Shown: positions 16,953-26,358 of the stretch, one piece after another
Numbering within the stretch: the first letter of the stretch is position 1
Layout: each line of letters opens with the position of its first letter
Assembly (NCBI RefSeq): GCF_947487575.1
Contig: NZ_CANKXG010000007.1
Span: 62,001 to 126,000 of the forward strand
DNA from: an uncultured Algibacter sp.
GTDB lineage: Bacteria > Bacteroidota > Bacteroidia > Flavobacteriales > Flavobacteriaceae
Direction: 5' to 3'
DNA length: 64,000 nt
Notes under the pieces: generated by a model
What the model saw: the letters and a program-made list of their open reading frames with translations, nothing else
What the model was told of the DNA's origin: nothing
Database searches by the model: none
Position numbers and translations under genes: made by a program

Positions 16953-17684
16953 CTACTGAAATGTAAAATTAATAAACACCCCACGAGTTTGCATGCCAGC
17001 AATATTACCTGTCCAAGGACTATTTGGGTCTTCATCTCTAATGAGTTCATCATTTATGCCAAAAAGGCCACGGATGGAGGGTGTAAATTTGAAGTTGTAT
17101 AGATAGAAATCAATACCAAAACCTAATTCATAAAACAAAGAGTTTTTTGTTGTTCTGAATTGTCCATTATTATTATCTTCAGGATTATCCTGATTACTTG
17201 AGAGGTTAAGCGCTGTTGAAAAACCACCCACAATAAAAGGCTTGAAATTATTAATACGCTTAGTCGAAAATTTAACCAAAAGCGGTATATGTATGTATGT
17301 TGATTTTACTTCCCTAATTATATCTGACTCCTTTACATCAGGAATACCTTGAAACCATTCTTGATTGTAATACAACTCTCTTGTTGTAATTAATAAACCA
17401 GGTTCTAAACGTATATCTATAAAATTGTTAATTCTTAAATTACCTATTAACCCAACACTAAAACCCGGGCTTTTCTTTACGTAAATATCCTGTAAATCTG
17501 CTTCATAATCAAAGTTGAAATCGTAGCTGTTAATCCCTAAGAAATATCCCCAGCGTAGACGGTTATTATCTGTAGAACCCCGACCTTGATTGGCATCATA
17601 GTTTATTTTTTCTTTTTTAAAAAGCTGAGCACTAGAAGTTTCAACGATTAACAAAAATGATATTAATGCAAAAAAGTATTTCAT
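16953..17684 (-). CDS. porT: PorT-family protein of the type IX secretion system
   Basis: A 243-residue outer-membrane beta-barrel protein with a signal peptide (about 1-19, ending SSAQ). It has the amphipathic strand pattern and final F of small barrels (GVFINFTFQ). PorT (SprT in gliding flavobacteria) is needed for type IX protein secretion, and the gene is commonly found directly after ubiE in this group, as here (five-base gap). Alternating strands such as FIDIRLEPGLLIT and THIHIPLLVKFST-like segments support the barrel. Other T9SS parts in the window are the plug protein at 38330-39586 and two secreted cargo proteins. The ubiE linkage makes the assignment stronger than sequence alone. 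Confidence 0.85.
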   Translation of the reverse strand: MKYFFALISFLLIVETSSAQLFKKEKINYDANQGRGSTDNNRLRWGYFLGINSYDFNFDYEADLQDIYVKKSPGFSVGLIGNLRINNFIDIRLEPGLLITTRELYYNQEWFQGIPDVKESDIIREVKSTYIHIPLLVKFSTKRINNFKPFIVGGFSTALNLSSNQDNPEDNNNGQFRTTKNSLFYELGFGIDFYLYNFKFTPSIRGLFGINDELIRDEDPNSPWTGNIAGMQTRGVFINFTFQ

Positions 17685-17689
17685 GCGTA

Positions 17690-18415
17690 TTACTTAGATG
17701 ATTTATAAATTGTTGCCACACCTAATGTTTGTGGAAAATCTTCAACATTTATAAACCCAATATTACGTAAAATATTGTTCAGAGCTTCTCCAAACGGAAA
17801 AACAGATGCAGATTCACATAAATATTTGTAAGCGCTTCTGTCTTTAGAAAAAGCTTTACCAATAAGAGGTAAAATGTTTTTTGTGTAGAAATTGTAGCCT
17901 TGTTTATATGGTGTTTTAGTTGGCATGGAGGTTTCTAAAATTACAAAAGTACCTCCTGGCTTAAGGACTCTAAAAATTTCTTTAAGTCCGTTTTCAAGAG
18001 TTTCAAAGTTTCTAACACCAAAAGCAACCGTTATGGCATCAAATGAATTATCCTTAAAAGGCATATTTTCAGAATCACCTAAAATCATTTCTATCTTAGA
18101 CTCTAAACCTTTCTTTTTAATTTTTTCCTTTCCAATGTTCAACATGCCACTACTAATATCAAAACCCACAATTTTTGTGGCATTAGTTTCTGCAAGATTA
18201 ATAGCTAAATCACCCGTTCCTGTGGCAATATCTAAAATGGTGTCAGGATTAGTTTCCTTAACGATTTTAACTACTTTTTTTCGCCATTTAATATCAATTC
18301 CAAAAGAAATTACACGGTTTAAGCCATCGTAATCTTCAGAAATGGTATCAAACATTTTTGTTACCTGTTCTTTTTTACCTAAATCACTGTTTTTATATGG
18401 CTTTACTTTTGACAA
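17690..18415 (-). CDS. ubiE: Demethylmenaquinone methyltransferase
   Basis: Catalyses the final C-methylation of demethylmenaquinone to menaquinone (the bifunctional UbiE/MenG family). The 241-residue length fits. SAM-binding motif I is [17 protein letters not shown], with the acidic VGFDIS of motif II and the family signature [28 protein letters not shown] and a C-terminal [22 protein letters not shown] region follow. Menaquinone is the quinone that the NQR complex encoded later in the window would reduce. It leads a two-gene operon with porT from a candidate promoter at 18433-18440. Confidence 0.96.
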   Translation of the reverse strand: MSKVKPYKNSDLGKKEQVTKMFDTISEDYDGLNRVISFGIDIKWRKKVVKIVKETNPDTILDIATGTGDLAINLAETNATKIVGFDISSGMLNIGKEKIKKKGLESKIEMILGDSENMPFKDNSFDAITVAFGVRNFETLENGLKEIFRVLKPGGTFVILETSMPTKTPYKQGYNFYTKNILPLIGKAFSKDRSAYKYLCESASVFPFGEALNNILRNIGFINVEDFPQTLGVATIYKSSK

Positions 18416-18432
18416 ATCTTAAAAATTTTGAG

Positions 18433-18440
18433 CAAAGATA
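18433..18440 (-). promoter_or_regulatory. Candidate ubiE-porT promoter (-7 box)
   Basis: TATCTTTG on the minus strand, an exact TAnnTTTG match 17 bases upstream of the ubiE start. No convincing -33 element was found. Confidence 0.45.
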
Positions 18441-18500
18441 AACTTTTAAGAAAGCATTACATAGCAGGATTATAATTAATTATATTGAATTGATTTCATG

Positions 18501-18528
18501 TTGAGATATCTAATTTATAGTATATTTG
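18501..18528 (+). promoter_or_regulatory. Candidate trkA-trkH promoter
   Basis: TTG at 18501-18503, 17 bases, then TATATTTG at 18521-18528, a full TAnnTTTG match 25 bases before the trkA start. The spacing is a little short for the consensus. Confidence 0.5.
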
Positions 18529-18553
18529 TACTACTTTTTATGATAATTAAACA

Positions 18554-19903
18554 ATGAAGATAATTATTGCTGGAGCTGGTGAAGTGGGCTTTCATATAGC
18601 AAAACTACTTTCTTACGAGTCTCAAGAAATAACCCTAATAGACCCAAACAAAAAAAGTTTAGAGTATGCAAATACCCATCTAGATATTCGAGTTGTTAAG
18701 GGGGATGCTACATCAATTGCTATTTTAAAAGACGCACGTATTGATTCCTGCGAATTATTTATAGCAGTAACATCTAGTGAAACTACAAATATAACAGTGT
18801 GTGTGTTAGCAAAGCAATTGGGGGCTCAAAAAACTATTGCCAGAATTACTAATACGGAGTTTATTCATTTTAAGGATGAAGTTGGTTTTACAAAATTTGG
18901 TATTGATGAATTGATTTCGCCAGAAGCTTTAGCAGCTTCAGAAATTGAGTTGTCGCTAAAACAATCTTCTTTTAATGAGAATTATGAATTTGAAGATGGA
19001 GCACTTACTATGGCGGGATTAACACTTCCTAGGGCAGCATCTTTTGTTGGTAAAACGGTTAAAGAAGCCGCCGATATTTTTCCCGAAATACACTTTGTGC
19101 CCATAGCTATTCAGCGTTATGGAACCCAATATACTATTATTCCAAGAGGAGATACAAAGTTTAAACGTGGCGATAATGTCGTGTTTATTACATCAGAAGG
19201 TGGTGCAGATGAACTTTGTAGACTTACAGGCAAAATTAATAGAGATATTAAAAATGTGATGATTTTAGGTGGTAGTGAAATATCCTATAAAACGGCTAGG
19301 GACTTAAGTGATAAAGGATTAAATGTGAAACTATTTGAAGGAAATAGAGAAAGAGCATTTGAAATTGCAGAAGAATTAACAAAGGTGTTGGTAATTAACA
19401 GTGATGGGCGAAATGTCGATCTGCTTGATGAGGAAAATATTAGCGAAATGGATGCCTTTATTGCAGTTGGGCCCAATTCTGAAACAAATATAATGTCTTG
19501 TTTAGTTGCAAAATCCAAAAGTGTTAAAAAAACCATTGCACTGGTTGAAAACATGGATTATTTTGATTTGTCTCATTCTATTGGTATTGATACTTTAATA
19601 AATAAAAAATTATTAGCAGCAAATAATATTTTTAGATACATACGCAGAGGCGAAGTTGTAGCTATGACTAAGCTTAGTAATTTAAATGCTGAGCTGTTAG
19701 AGTTTGAGGTAAAAGGAACATCTGCCGTTTGTAATCAAGTAATTAAATCTATAGATTTTCCTAGAACTGCTATTATTGGAGGTGTTATTAGAAACGGTGT
19801 TGGAATGATTGCTCTTGGTAGTTTTAAAATTCAAGAAGGCGATAGGGTTGTAGTATGTTGTTTGTTGAAATCCATAAAGCGTGTTGAAAAATTATTTATT
19901 TAA
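18554..19903 (+). CDS. trkA: Trk potassium uptake regulatory subunit TrkA
   Basis: TrkA is the cytoplasmic ring protein that gates TrkH according to bound nucleotide. The 449 residues form the standard duplicate: RCK_N (1-120, with the Rossmann motif MKIIIAGAGEVGFHIAKLL), RCK_C (about 135-220), a second RCK_N (about 230-350, VMILGGSEISYKTAR) and a second RCK_C (365-449). Acidic residues at the ends of beta-2 (LIDPNK) fit NAD(H)/ATP binding. It is followed 27 bases later by trkH, and the two should be cotranscribed. Confidence 0.97.
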   Translation: MKIIIAGAGEVGFHIAKLLSYESQEITLIDPNKKSLEYANTHLDIRVVKGDATSIAILKDARIDSCELFIAVTSSETTNITVCVLAKQLGAQKTIARITNTEFIHFKDEVGFTKFGIDELISPEALAASEIELSLKQSSFNENYEFEDGALTMAGLTLPRAASFVGKTVKEAADIFPEIHFVPIAIQRYGTQYTIIPRGDTKFKRGDNVVFITSEGGADELCRLTGKINRDIKNVMILGGSEISYKTARDLSDKGLNVKLFEGNRERAFEIAEELTKVLVINSDGRNVDLLDEENISEMDAFIAVGPNSETNIMSCLVAKSKSVKKTIALVENMDYFDLSHSIGIDTLINKKLLAANNIFRYIRRGEVVAMTKLSNLNAELLEFEVKGTSAVCNQVIKSIDFPRTAIIGGVIRNGVGMIALGSFKIQEGDRVVVCCLLKSIKRVEKLFI

Positions 19904-19930
19904 AATAACTTCAAAGAAACAGTTTGTCAA

Positions 19931-21424
19931 TTGAAACTCAATTATAAAATTATTTTTCATTTTTTAGGATTGTTACTATTGTTTAATGGTGGCTTTATGC
20001 TATTGTCAGCACTTATAAGTTTAATTTATAATGATGGTGTAACATTTCAAATATTTCTTGCAGGCATTATTACATTAGTTGTAGGTGTTATTAGTATGGC
20101 TTTTACTAGGCATCATAAAAAAGAAATGAATAAGCGAGAAGGTTATATAGTTGTAACCTTTGGATGGGTAATTATGTCATTAACAGGCACCTTGCCTTAT
20201 ATATTTACAGAAAGTATACCAAGTTTTACAAATGCATTTTTCGAAACTATATCTGGCTTTACTACAACAGGGGCATCAATTCTAAACGATATTGAAGCCG
20301 TGCCTAAAGGCGTATTGTTTTGGCGAAGTTTAACACATTGGATTGGTGGTATGGGAATTATAGTATTAGCCATTGCTATTTTGCCATTATTGGGTATTGG
20401 TGGCATGCAACTTTTTGCTGCCGAAGCACCAGGGCCAAGTGCAGATAAGTTACATCCCAGAATTACAGATACAGCAAAACGTTTGTGGCTTATTTATTTT
20501 GGCTATACTGCTGCAGAAACGCTACTTTTAAGTGTTGCAGGTATGTCTTTTTTCGATGCTATTAACCATTCTATGTGTACGCTTTCAACAGGAGGGTTTT
20601 CTACTAAAAATGCAAGTGTTGCTTATTGGAATGGGCAACCTATCATACAATATATTATTATATTGTTTATGTTTTTGGCAGGAACTAACTTCGTACTCAG
20701 TTACTTTGCTTTTAAAGGGAAAGTTCAAAAAATAATAAAAGATGAAGAGTTTAGATTGTACTTTTCATTTATTACCATATTTACTATAATAGCATCTGTA
20801 ATTATTTATTTCCGAGCAGATATAAGCCAATCCTCAATTGTTCATCCTATGATTTGGGGAGAAACCGAAAGTGCTTTTAGGCACGGTATGTTTCAAGTCA
20901 TATCGGTAATAACAACAACCGGATTTGTTACGGCAGATTATACATTATGGACGCCATTTTTAATGGTTTTCTTTTTTGGTCTTATGTTCTTAGGAGGCTC
21001 AGCAGGAAGTACTTCGGGTGGTGTAAAAGTGGTGCGTCATTTAATACTAATTAAAAATAGTTTTTTAGAGTTTAAACGTACGTTACATCCAAATGCTATT
21101 GTTCCTGTTAGGTATAACAAAAAAGCCATTAATAGATTTATTGTTTTCAATGTACTAGCATTTTTTATTCTATATATGTTGTCTTTTATTATTGGTTCTC
21201 TAGGCTTTTCTATGATGGCAATCGAGTTTAAATCTGCCATTGGTTTAGCTGCATCTACCCTAGGGAATGTGGGGCCTGCTTTAGGCGATTTCGGACCAGT
21301 AAATAATTACGCGGCATTGCCTGCAATAGGTAAGTGGTGGGCATCCTTTTTAATGCTCATTGGGCGTTTAGAACTTTTTACGGTACTCATTTTATTCACA
21401 CCTTTTTTTTGGCGAAATAGATAA
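19931..21424 (+). CDS. trkH: Trk potassium transporter membrane subunit TrkH
   Basis: The 497-residue potassium-translocating subunit has four repeated M1-P-M2 units. Selectivity-filter loops are visible as ISGFTTTGASIL, CTLSTGGFSTKN, ISVITTTGFVTADY and ASTLGNVGPALG, and the family motif FLGGSAGSTSGGVKV follows the third pore loop. Translation apparently starts at a TTG (19931), because the next in-frame ATG would cut into the first membrane helix. Together with TrkA it imports K+ driven by the membrane potential. Confidence 0.96.
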   Translation: MKLNYKIIFHFLGLLLLFNGGFMLLSALISLIYNDGVTFQIFLAGIITLVVGVISMAFTRHHKKEMNKREGYIVVTFGWVIMSLTGTLPYIFTESIPSFTNAFFETISGFTTTGASILNDIEAVPKGVLFWRSLTHWIGGMGIIVLAIAILPLLGIGGMQLFAAEAPGPSADKLHPRITDTAKRLWLIYFGYTAAETLLLSVAGMSFFDAINHSMCTLSTGGFSTKNASVAYWNGQPIIQYIIILFMFLAGTNFVLSYFAFKGKVQKIIKDEEFRLYFSFITIFTIIASVIIYFRADISQSSIVHPMIWGETESAFRHGMFQVISVITTTGFVTADYTLWTPFLMVFFFGLMFLGGSAGSTSGGVKVVRHLILIKNSFLEFKRTLHPNAIVPVRYNKKAINRFIVFNVLAFFILYMLSFIIGSLGFSMMAIEFKSAIGLAASTLGNVGPALGDFGPVNNYAALPAIGKWWASFLMLIGRLELFTVLILFTPFFWRNR

Positions 21425-21448
21425 TTTACATTTATTATTTAATTTTTT

Positions 21449-21534
21449 TTGGCGTTACCCAAAGGGTCGGGCTATCCGTTGCGAGTCCTCGTTTCTACGG
21501 GCTTTCTATTACTATTCCTAACGCAGATGTTATC
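21449..21534 (+). repeat. Intergenic repeat family 1, copy D
   Basis: Starts GGCGTTACCC, contains GGGTCGGGCTATCCGTTGCGAG and ends TTCCTAACGC. It is the shortest full copy and has only a weak internal inverted repeat. It lies just after the trkH stop, where a terminator would be expected. Confidence 0.8.
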
Positions 21535-21621
21535 TGCTAATTTGTTGATTATCATGAGTAAGGGTGTTACATTTTTTTAAGTAACTCGTCTAAATTATAT
21601 AACCAATTAAAATCATCAATC

Positions 21622-21876
21622 ATGGAATTAGTATTATCATCAAAAAATTTTAAACACTTATCTAATCAAAAAGAAGACTTAATTATTGAGCCTTCAGGGT
21701 TTTTAACTTCAGAATATAAAAATGTCGTTAAGTCAAGTTATAAAACAAAAAACTCAACTTCAATTTTTGGGATTAAGCAACGTATAAAAAGCAGAAATTT
21801 TATAACAAGTCGTGTAGCAGAAACAACTGTAAAATTATCTTTGTTTCTTACTATAATACTTTTAATTTTTAATTAA
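21622..21876 (+). CDS. Small hypothetical membrane protein
   Basis: An 84-residue protein that I do not recognise. The first 60 residues are polar and basic with no clear motif; a single hydrophobic segment at about 67-83 (VKLSLFLTIILLIFN) reaches the C-terminus, as in a tail-anchored protein. The start ATG is preceded by an AT-rich region with CAATC just upstream. It is followed by a second small protein of the same layout at 21991, so the two may form a pair. Coding status rests on the open frame, the start, and sensible amino-acid composition. Confidence 0.55.
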   Translation: MELVLSSKNFKHLSNQKEDLIIEPSGFLTSEYKNVVKSSYKTKNSTSIFGIKQRIKSRNFITSRVAETTVKLSLFLTIILLIFN

Positions 21877-21990
21877 TAGATTATTACAGTCTGTAACATT
21901 TTATTAAAATATGCTACATATAAATAAAGAAGTATCCTTTTTACTTTTTCGCTTAACTTCGAAATCGTTTTACTTTTAAATTTAGAAATT

Positions 21991-22281
21991 ATGGGTGGAG
22001 AAGGCTCAATTATGGCTGCTAATAATTCTTTAAAGAATAACAGATGTCTTTTGTCAAAAAGAAGAGAAAAGGGTGCTTTAGGTGGTGGTTATGCCAATAT
22101 TGAACTTAAAGAATTACCAAAGTCTACACCTGAGAAACTGTTAGAAATTAGGCAAAGACTTAAAAGAGAAAATAAAAATGCTAGAATCAAAAATATAGCA
22201 TTATTTCTAGTATTAATTTTTGGTACGGTTGCTTTGGTTCTATCATTTAACACAATAAAAAAAGCCACTAAAATTATTTAG
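21991..22281 (+). CDS. Small hypothetical membrane protein, MGGEGS-type
   Basis: A 96-residue protein starting MGGEGSIMAANNSLKNNR, followed by a basic region and a GGGYANIELKEL segment. A short charged helix comes next (STPEKLLEIRQRLKRENKNAR), then one membrane helix (about 69-87, IALFLVLIFGTVALVLSF). The N-terminal wording feels conserved in flavobacteria, but I cannot assign a function. Its stop lies inside the stem of a strong terminator, supporting a real transcription unit. The predicted topology is a cytoplasmic N-terminus with a short outside tail. Confidence 0.7.
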   Translation: MGGEGSIMAANNSLKNNRCLLSKRREKGALGGGYANIELKELPKSTPEKLLEIRQRLKRENKNARIKNIALFLVLIFGTVALVLSFNTIKKATKII

Positions 22282-22291
22282 TGGCTTTTAA
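22258..22291. terminator. Bidirectional terminator between convergent genes
   Basis: Perfect 12-bp stem AAAGCCACTAAA / TTTAGTGGCTTT (22261-22272 and 22277-22288) with a four-base loop and A/T runs on both sides. It overlaps the end of the 21991 gene and lies 25 bases beyond the stop of the leftward aminotransferase. Confidence 0.9.
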
Positions 22292-22315
22292 AAATTTAGA
22301 ATTTTATAAGTTTTA

Positions 22316-23500
22316 TTAACTCACAACCTCCTTAATACGCTTTATAGCTTCAATAATTTGTTCTTGCGAAGCTGCATAAGAAATTCTAATACAATCAGGA
22401 TTTCCAAAAGCTTCACCAGTTACAGTTGCTACAAGAGCTTCTTCTAATAAATACAAAGAAAAATCAGTAGCGTTATTTATGGTTTTACCACGTAACGTTT
22501 TTCCAAAATAATGTGTTACATCTGGGAAAATATAAAAAGCACCATCAGGAGTATTTGCTTTAAACCCTTCAATATCATTTACTAAACCTAATATTAAATC
22601 ACGGCGTTCTTTAAACTCGTCAATCATATATTGAACACGAGAAGGCGATTCATTCAAAGCAGTAATTACAGCACGCTGAGCAATACAGTTAGCACCACTA
22701 GTCATTTGCCCTTGCATTTTATTGCAAGCTCTAGCAATTTTTTCTGGAGCACCAATGTAGCCAATACGCCATCCAGTCATTGCAAATGCTTTTGATACAC
22801 CATTAACAGTTATGGTGTTGTTGTACATATCGTCAAATTCAGCCATACTTGCATGTCCATCACCGTAGTTTATATGCTCATATATTTCATCAGAAACCAC
22901 ATATATATTTGGATGCTTAACTAAAACGTCAGCTAACCCTCTTAATTCAGCATTACTATAAACAGATCCACTTGGGTTACAAGGAGAACTAAGCCAAATC
23001 ATTTTTGTTTTTGGCGTAATAGCAGCTTCAAGTTGACTTGGAGTCATCTTAAAATCCGTGTCAATAGAAGTTTTGATTTCTACTGGCACGCCATCATAAA
23101 GCTTTACAATATCAGAGTAGCTAACCCAGTAAGGACAAGGTAAAAGAACTTCATCGCCTGCATTAAGCATTACTCCAGCAATGTTTGCTAAAGATTGTTT
23201 AGCTCCTGTAGAAACAACAATTTGTGATGGAGTATACGTTAAGTTATTATCACGTTTAAACTTAGTGATGATAGCGTCTTTTAATTCACCATAACCATCA
23301 ACAGGTGTATAAGAATTGAAATTATCATTAACAGCTTGTATAGCAGCTTCTTTAATAAAATCGGGCGTATTAAAATCAGGCTCTCCTAAACTTAAGCCAA
23401 TAATATCTTTTCCTTCGCCTCTAAGTTCTCTTGCTTTTGCTGCCATTGCTAAAGTAGCAGACGTAGCCATGTTTAAAATTCTATCAGATAGTAATTGCAT
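22316..23500 (-). CDS. Class I aminotransferase (aspartate aminotransferase, I-gamma type)
   Basis: A 394-residue PLP-dependent fold-type I enzyme. The schiff-base lysine is Lys237 in VNGVSKAFAMTGWRIGY; the PLP-contacting VVSDEIYEH (Asp204, Tyr207) and SSPCNPSGSVY (Asn175) are present, as is the N-terminal LSLGEPDFNTP of the bacterial aspartate aminotransferase branch. The C-terminal substrate arginine is in CIRISYAAS. It most likely exchanges amino groups between aspartate and glutamate, though some members act on other amino acids or prephenate. It is monocistronic or weakly linked to the desaturase upstream (gap 31 bases). Confidence 0.92.
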   Translation of the reverse strand: MQLLSDRILNMATSATLAMAAKARELRGEGKDIIGLSLGEPDFNTPDFIKEAAIQAVNDNFNSYTPVDGYGELKDAIITKFKRDNNLTYTPSQIVVSTGAKQSLANIAGVMLNAGDEVLLPCPYWVSYSDIVKLYDGVPVEIKTSIDTDFKMTPSQLEAAITPKTKMIWLSSPCNPSGSVYSNAELRGLADVLVKHPNIYVVSDEIYEHINYGDGHASMAEFDDMYNNTITVNGVSKAFAMTGWRIGYIGAPEKIARACNKMQGQMTSGANCIAQRAVITALNESPSRVQYMIDEFKERRDLILGLVNDIEGFKANTPDGAFYIFPDVTHYFGKTLRGKTINNATDFSLYLLEEALVATVTGEAFGNPDCIRISYAASQEQIIEAIKRIKEVVS

Positions 23501-23531
23501 TTGTGATTGTATATTTATCGTATGTTAAATG

Positions 23532-24629
23532 TTAAGCTAAACTAGGAGGTTTCTGACCTAGCATTTTTAGTTGATTGTAGTGTTCTGAAACAGCCTGCCA
23601 AAACGTATTATACTCATTGTATGGTAAGCTAAATTCTTGAGCAGTTTCTTTTACTATTTTGGCAATTTTACTGTAATGTACATGGCTAATGTTAGCAAAC
23701 AAATGGTGTTCTACTTGTCTGTTTAATCCACCAGTATAAAATTCAGCTAACCAGCTTTTTGGAGAAAAATTAGATGTTGTAAATAATTGGTGAATAGCCC
23801 AAGTATTTTTCATGTTACCGTTTTCATCTGGTAATGGCATTTCTGTATTAGGCATAACGTGCGCCAATTGGAATACAACACTTAATATAATTCCTGCCGT
23901 ATAATGCATTACTATAAAACCTATTAAAACTTCCCACCAAGCAAAACCTAACGATAATGGTAAAACCACCCATAAAGAGTAATAAACTATTTTACCTATA
24001 ATAAGTTTTGTCCATTGCGTTGCTGGATGAGGTAATTTGCCGTAAGCTAATTTTCTTTTTAAGTAGTTATATGTTTGTATAAAATCTGTAGTAATAGCCC
24101 AATTTGCAGTTAATAATCCATATAAAAAGAACGCGTAGTATTTTTGATATTTATGAAACCTAAACCATTTTGCATGTTTTGAAAATCTGATAATTCTACC
24201 AGCATCAATATCTTCATCATGTCCTTGAATGTTTGTATATGTATGGTGTAAAACATTGTGCTGTACTTTCCAATTATAGTCATTTCCGGCTAAAATATAA
24301 ATACTACTACCCATTAATTTGTTAACCCATTTTTTACTAGAAAAAGAACCGTGATTAGCATCATGCATTACATTCATACCAACACCAGCCATGCCAACAC
24401 CAACTATTACCATACCTAGTATTTGTGCCCAACCTGGTAAGTCTATAGTTAAGATTAAAATTGCAGGAACTAGTAATAATGAAAACATTATAATAGCTTT
24501 TGTATATAGTTTCCAGTTTCCAGTACGTTTTAAATTATTTTCTTTAAAATAATCGTTAACACGTTTGTTTAGTGTTTTAAAAAACTTTGCAGAGTCTTTT
24601 CTTGAAAATGAAAGCGCTTGTTTAGTCAT
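23532..24629 (-). CDS. Membrane fatty acid desaturase
   Basis: A di-iron acyl-lipid or acyl-CoA desaturase. The start was placed at MTKQALSFSRKDSAKFF (24629), giving 365 residues; the open frame extends 28 codons further but without protein-like sequence. The three histidine boxes are HDANH, HNVLHH and QVEHH (in NRQVEHHLFANISH), the last with Gln in place of His as in front-end delta-5/delta-6 desaturases. Four membrane spans are grouped in two pairs (about 40-85 and 175-230). There is no fused cytochrome b5. It probably adjusts membrane fluidity; the double-bond position is not predictable. Confidence 0.92.
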   Translation of the reverse strand: MTKQALSFSRKDSAKFFKTLNKRVNDYFKENNLKRTGNWKLYTKAIIMFSLLLVPAILILTIDLPGWAQILGMVIVGVGMAGVGMNVMHDANHGSFSSKKWVNKLMGSSIYILAGNDYNWKVQHNVLHHTYTNIQGHDEDIDAGRIIRFSKHAKWFRFHKYQKYYAFFLYGLLTANWAITTDFIQTYNYLKRKLAYGKLPHPATQWTKLIIGKIVYYSLWVVLPLSLGFAWWEVLIGFIVMHYTAGIILSVVFQLAHVMPNTEMPLPDENGNMKNTWAIHQLFTTSNFSPKSWLAEFYTGGLNRQVEHHLFANISHVHYSKIAKIVKETAQEFSLPYNEYNTFWQAVSEHYNQLKMLGQKPPSLA

Positions 24630-24768
24630 GCTATTAACTTTAATATGATTAATTATAAATTGTTGATCATACCTGTGGCAAAGATAGGTATAAACCAATT
24701 GAAGTAATACCATTTTTTTGTAAAAATATGTGCATAAATAGTATACTTTTGTTCAAAATTTAACATAT

Positions 24769-25398
24769 ATGGAACTCATTTTAAAGTATTTTCCTAACCT
24801 TACGGAAGACCAAATACTGAAATTTAAAAAACTTGAATCTTTATATCAAGATTGGAATTTAAAGATTAATGTAGTCTCTAGAAAGGATATTGATGAGTTA
24901 TATATGCGCCATGTTCTACATTCCTTAGGTATAGCTAAAGTTATTAATTTTAAAGATGGGGCAAAACTGCTAGATGTTGGTACAGGCGGAGGTTTTCCTG
25001 GAATTCCATTGGCTATTTTGTTTCCTGAATGTTCATTTCATTTAGTTGATAGCATTGCAAAAAAACTAAAAGTAGTAGATGAGGTTGTTGCGGGGTTAGG
25101 TTTAACAAATGTTAAAACAACACACAGTAGGGTAGAAGAAATTAAAGGGAATTTCGATTTTATTATAAGTAGGGCAGTAGCTGCAATGCCAACATTTGTG
25201 CATTGGGTAAAAGGTAAAATAGCAAAGGAACAAAACCACGCACTCAAAAACGGAATTCTATATTTAAAAGGAGGTGATTTGTCAGAAGAATTAAAGGATT
25301 ACAGAACTACAACAATTTATAATTTAACCGATTTTTTTGAAGAAGATTTTTATGAAACTAAAAAAGTGGTACACCTTCCAATGAAATTTAAAGGATAA
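24769..25398 (+). CDS. rsmG: 16S rRNA (guanine-527-N7)-methyltransferase
   Basis: RsmG (GidB) methylates G527 (E. coli numbering) in the 530 loop of 16S rRNA; its loss gives low-level streptomycin resistance in other bacteria. The 209-residue protein has the expected LYQDWNLKINVVSRKD and YMRHVLHSLGI N-terminal signatures, the SAM motif LLDVGTGGGFPGIPLAI, HLVDSIAKKLKVV, and IISRAVA. A TACTTTTG box at 24744-24751 may be its -7 element. Its stop codon abuts the stop of the convergent TPR gene with no base between them. Confidence 0.95.
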   Translation: MELILKYFPNLTEDQILKFKKLESLYQDWNLKINVVSRKDIDELYMRHVLHSLGIAKVINFKDGAKLLDVGTGGGFPGIPLAILFPECSFHLVDSIAKKLKVVDEVVAGLGLTNVKTTHSRVEEIKGNFDFIISRAVAAMPTFVHWVKGKIAKEQNHALKNGILYLKGGDLSEELKDYRTTTIYNLTDFFEEDFYETKKVVHLPMKFKG

Positions 25399-26358
25399 CT
25401 AATCCATTTTAGCCAAACTAATTATTGAATTATTGAAATAAAAGTATTGATTTTGAAACCAAAAGGTGTTACTATACTGTTCAATACTTGATAATTTTTT
25501 ATTAGGTATGATTATAGAATTCGCTCTATCAAAATATATTTTTGCTTGTACTAATTCATTGTTCTTATTATGTGCCATTGCTAGTCCTAAATAGGCATCA
25601 AAATCCATAGCATCAAACTTTATGGCTTCGTTAAAGTCAGAAATGGCATCATTGAATTTACCTAAAAAAAGATTTGAAGCACCCCTGTAAAAATAACCAA
25701 AAGCATTGTTTCTGTTGAGTCTTAGGGATTTTGTTAAATCCTTGTTTGCTTCTTGGTAATACTTAATGTCCATTAAAAACGCACCACGATTGTAATAGTT
25801 ATTGGCATTAGGCGCTATTAAAATAGCTGTAGAGTAATCGGTTAAAGCATTTTTAAATTGTTCAATAGCTTTATAAGCCGAAGCTCTTAAAATATAGGTT
25901 TTTGGGTTATTAGGAGCTTGTTTAATAACACTAGTAAAATCTTTAATAGCACTTTCGTATTCTTCTAAGTCAAGTTTTACGCAAGCCAGGCTGTAAAGTG
26001 CATCAATAAAATTTTCGTCAAGAATAAATGCTTTAGCATAATCTTCTTTTGCTCCAATAAAATCTTTTATACTGTATCTGGAATTTCCTCTGTTAAAATA
26101 GGTGTCAGCATCAGGTTCTTCAATTATTATTTTTGAATAATCAACAATAGCGCCATGGTAATTTCCTAAGTCGTTTTTGGCAATGGCTCTATAGAAATAG
26201 GCGTCTAGGTTTTTAGGTTCTTCTGCGATAACTTGATTAAGAAGCTTAATTTTGTCGTTAAGGTCTGTGGTTCTAACCGCCTTTCTTAATGCCTTTTTTG
26301 CTTGCCCAAAAGAAAGTAAAGGAATGATAGTTAATAAAGTTATTAATAGTCTTTTCAT
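25399..26358 (-). CDS. Exported tetratricopeptide-repeat protein
   Basis: A 319-residue protein with a signal peptide (MKRLLITLLTIIPLLSFGQ) starting at 26358; an in-frame ATG 30 bases upstream would put charged and polar residues ahead of the signal and is less likely. The rest is about seven TPR units with the usual A-Y-x-x-R-G/A and D-Y-x-x-A pattern (YFNRGNSRYSIKDFIGAKEDYAKA, FGYFYRGASNLFLGKFNDAI). TPR arrays mediate protein contacts; here they should lie in the periplasm. No partner is indicated by context. Confidence 0.85.
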   Translation of the reverse strand: MKRLLITLLTIIPLLSFGQAKKALRKAVRTTDLNDKIKLLNQVIAEEPKNLDAYFYRAIAKNDLGNYHGAIVDYSKIIIEEPDADTYFNRGNSRYSIKDFIGAKEDYAKAFILDENFIDALYSLACVKLDLEEYESAIKDFTSVIKQAPNNPKTYILRASAYKAIEQFKNALTDYSTAILIAPNANNYYNRGAFLMDIKYYQEANKDLTKSLRLNRNNAFGYFYRGASNLFLGKFNDAISDFNEAIKFDAMDFDAYLGLAMAHNKNNELVQAKIYFDRANSIIIPNKKLSSIEQYSNTFWFQNQYFYFNNSIISLAKMD

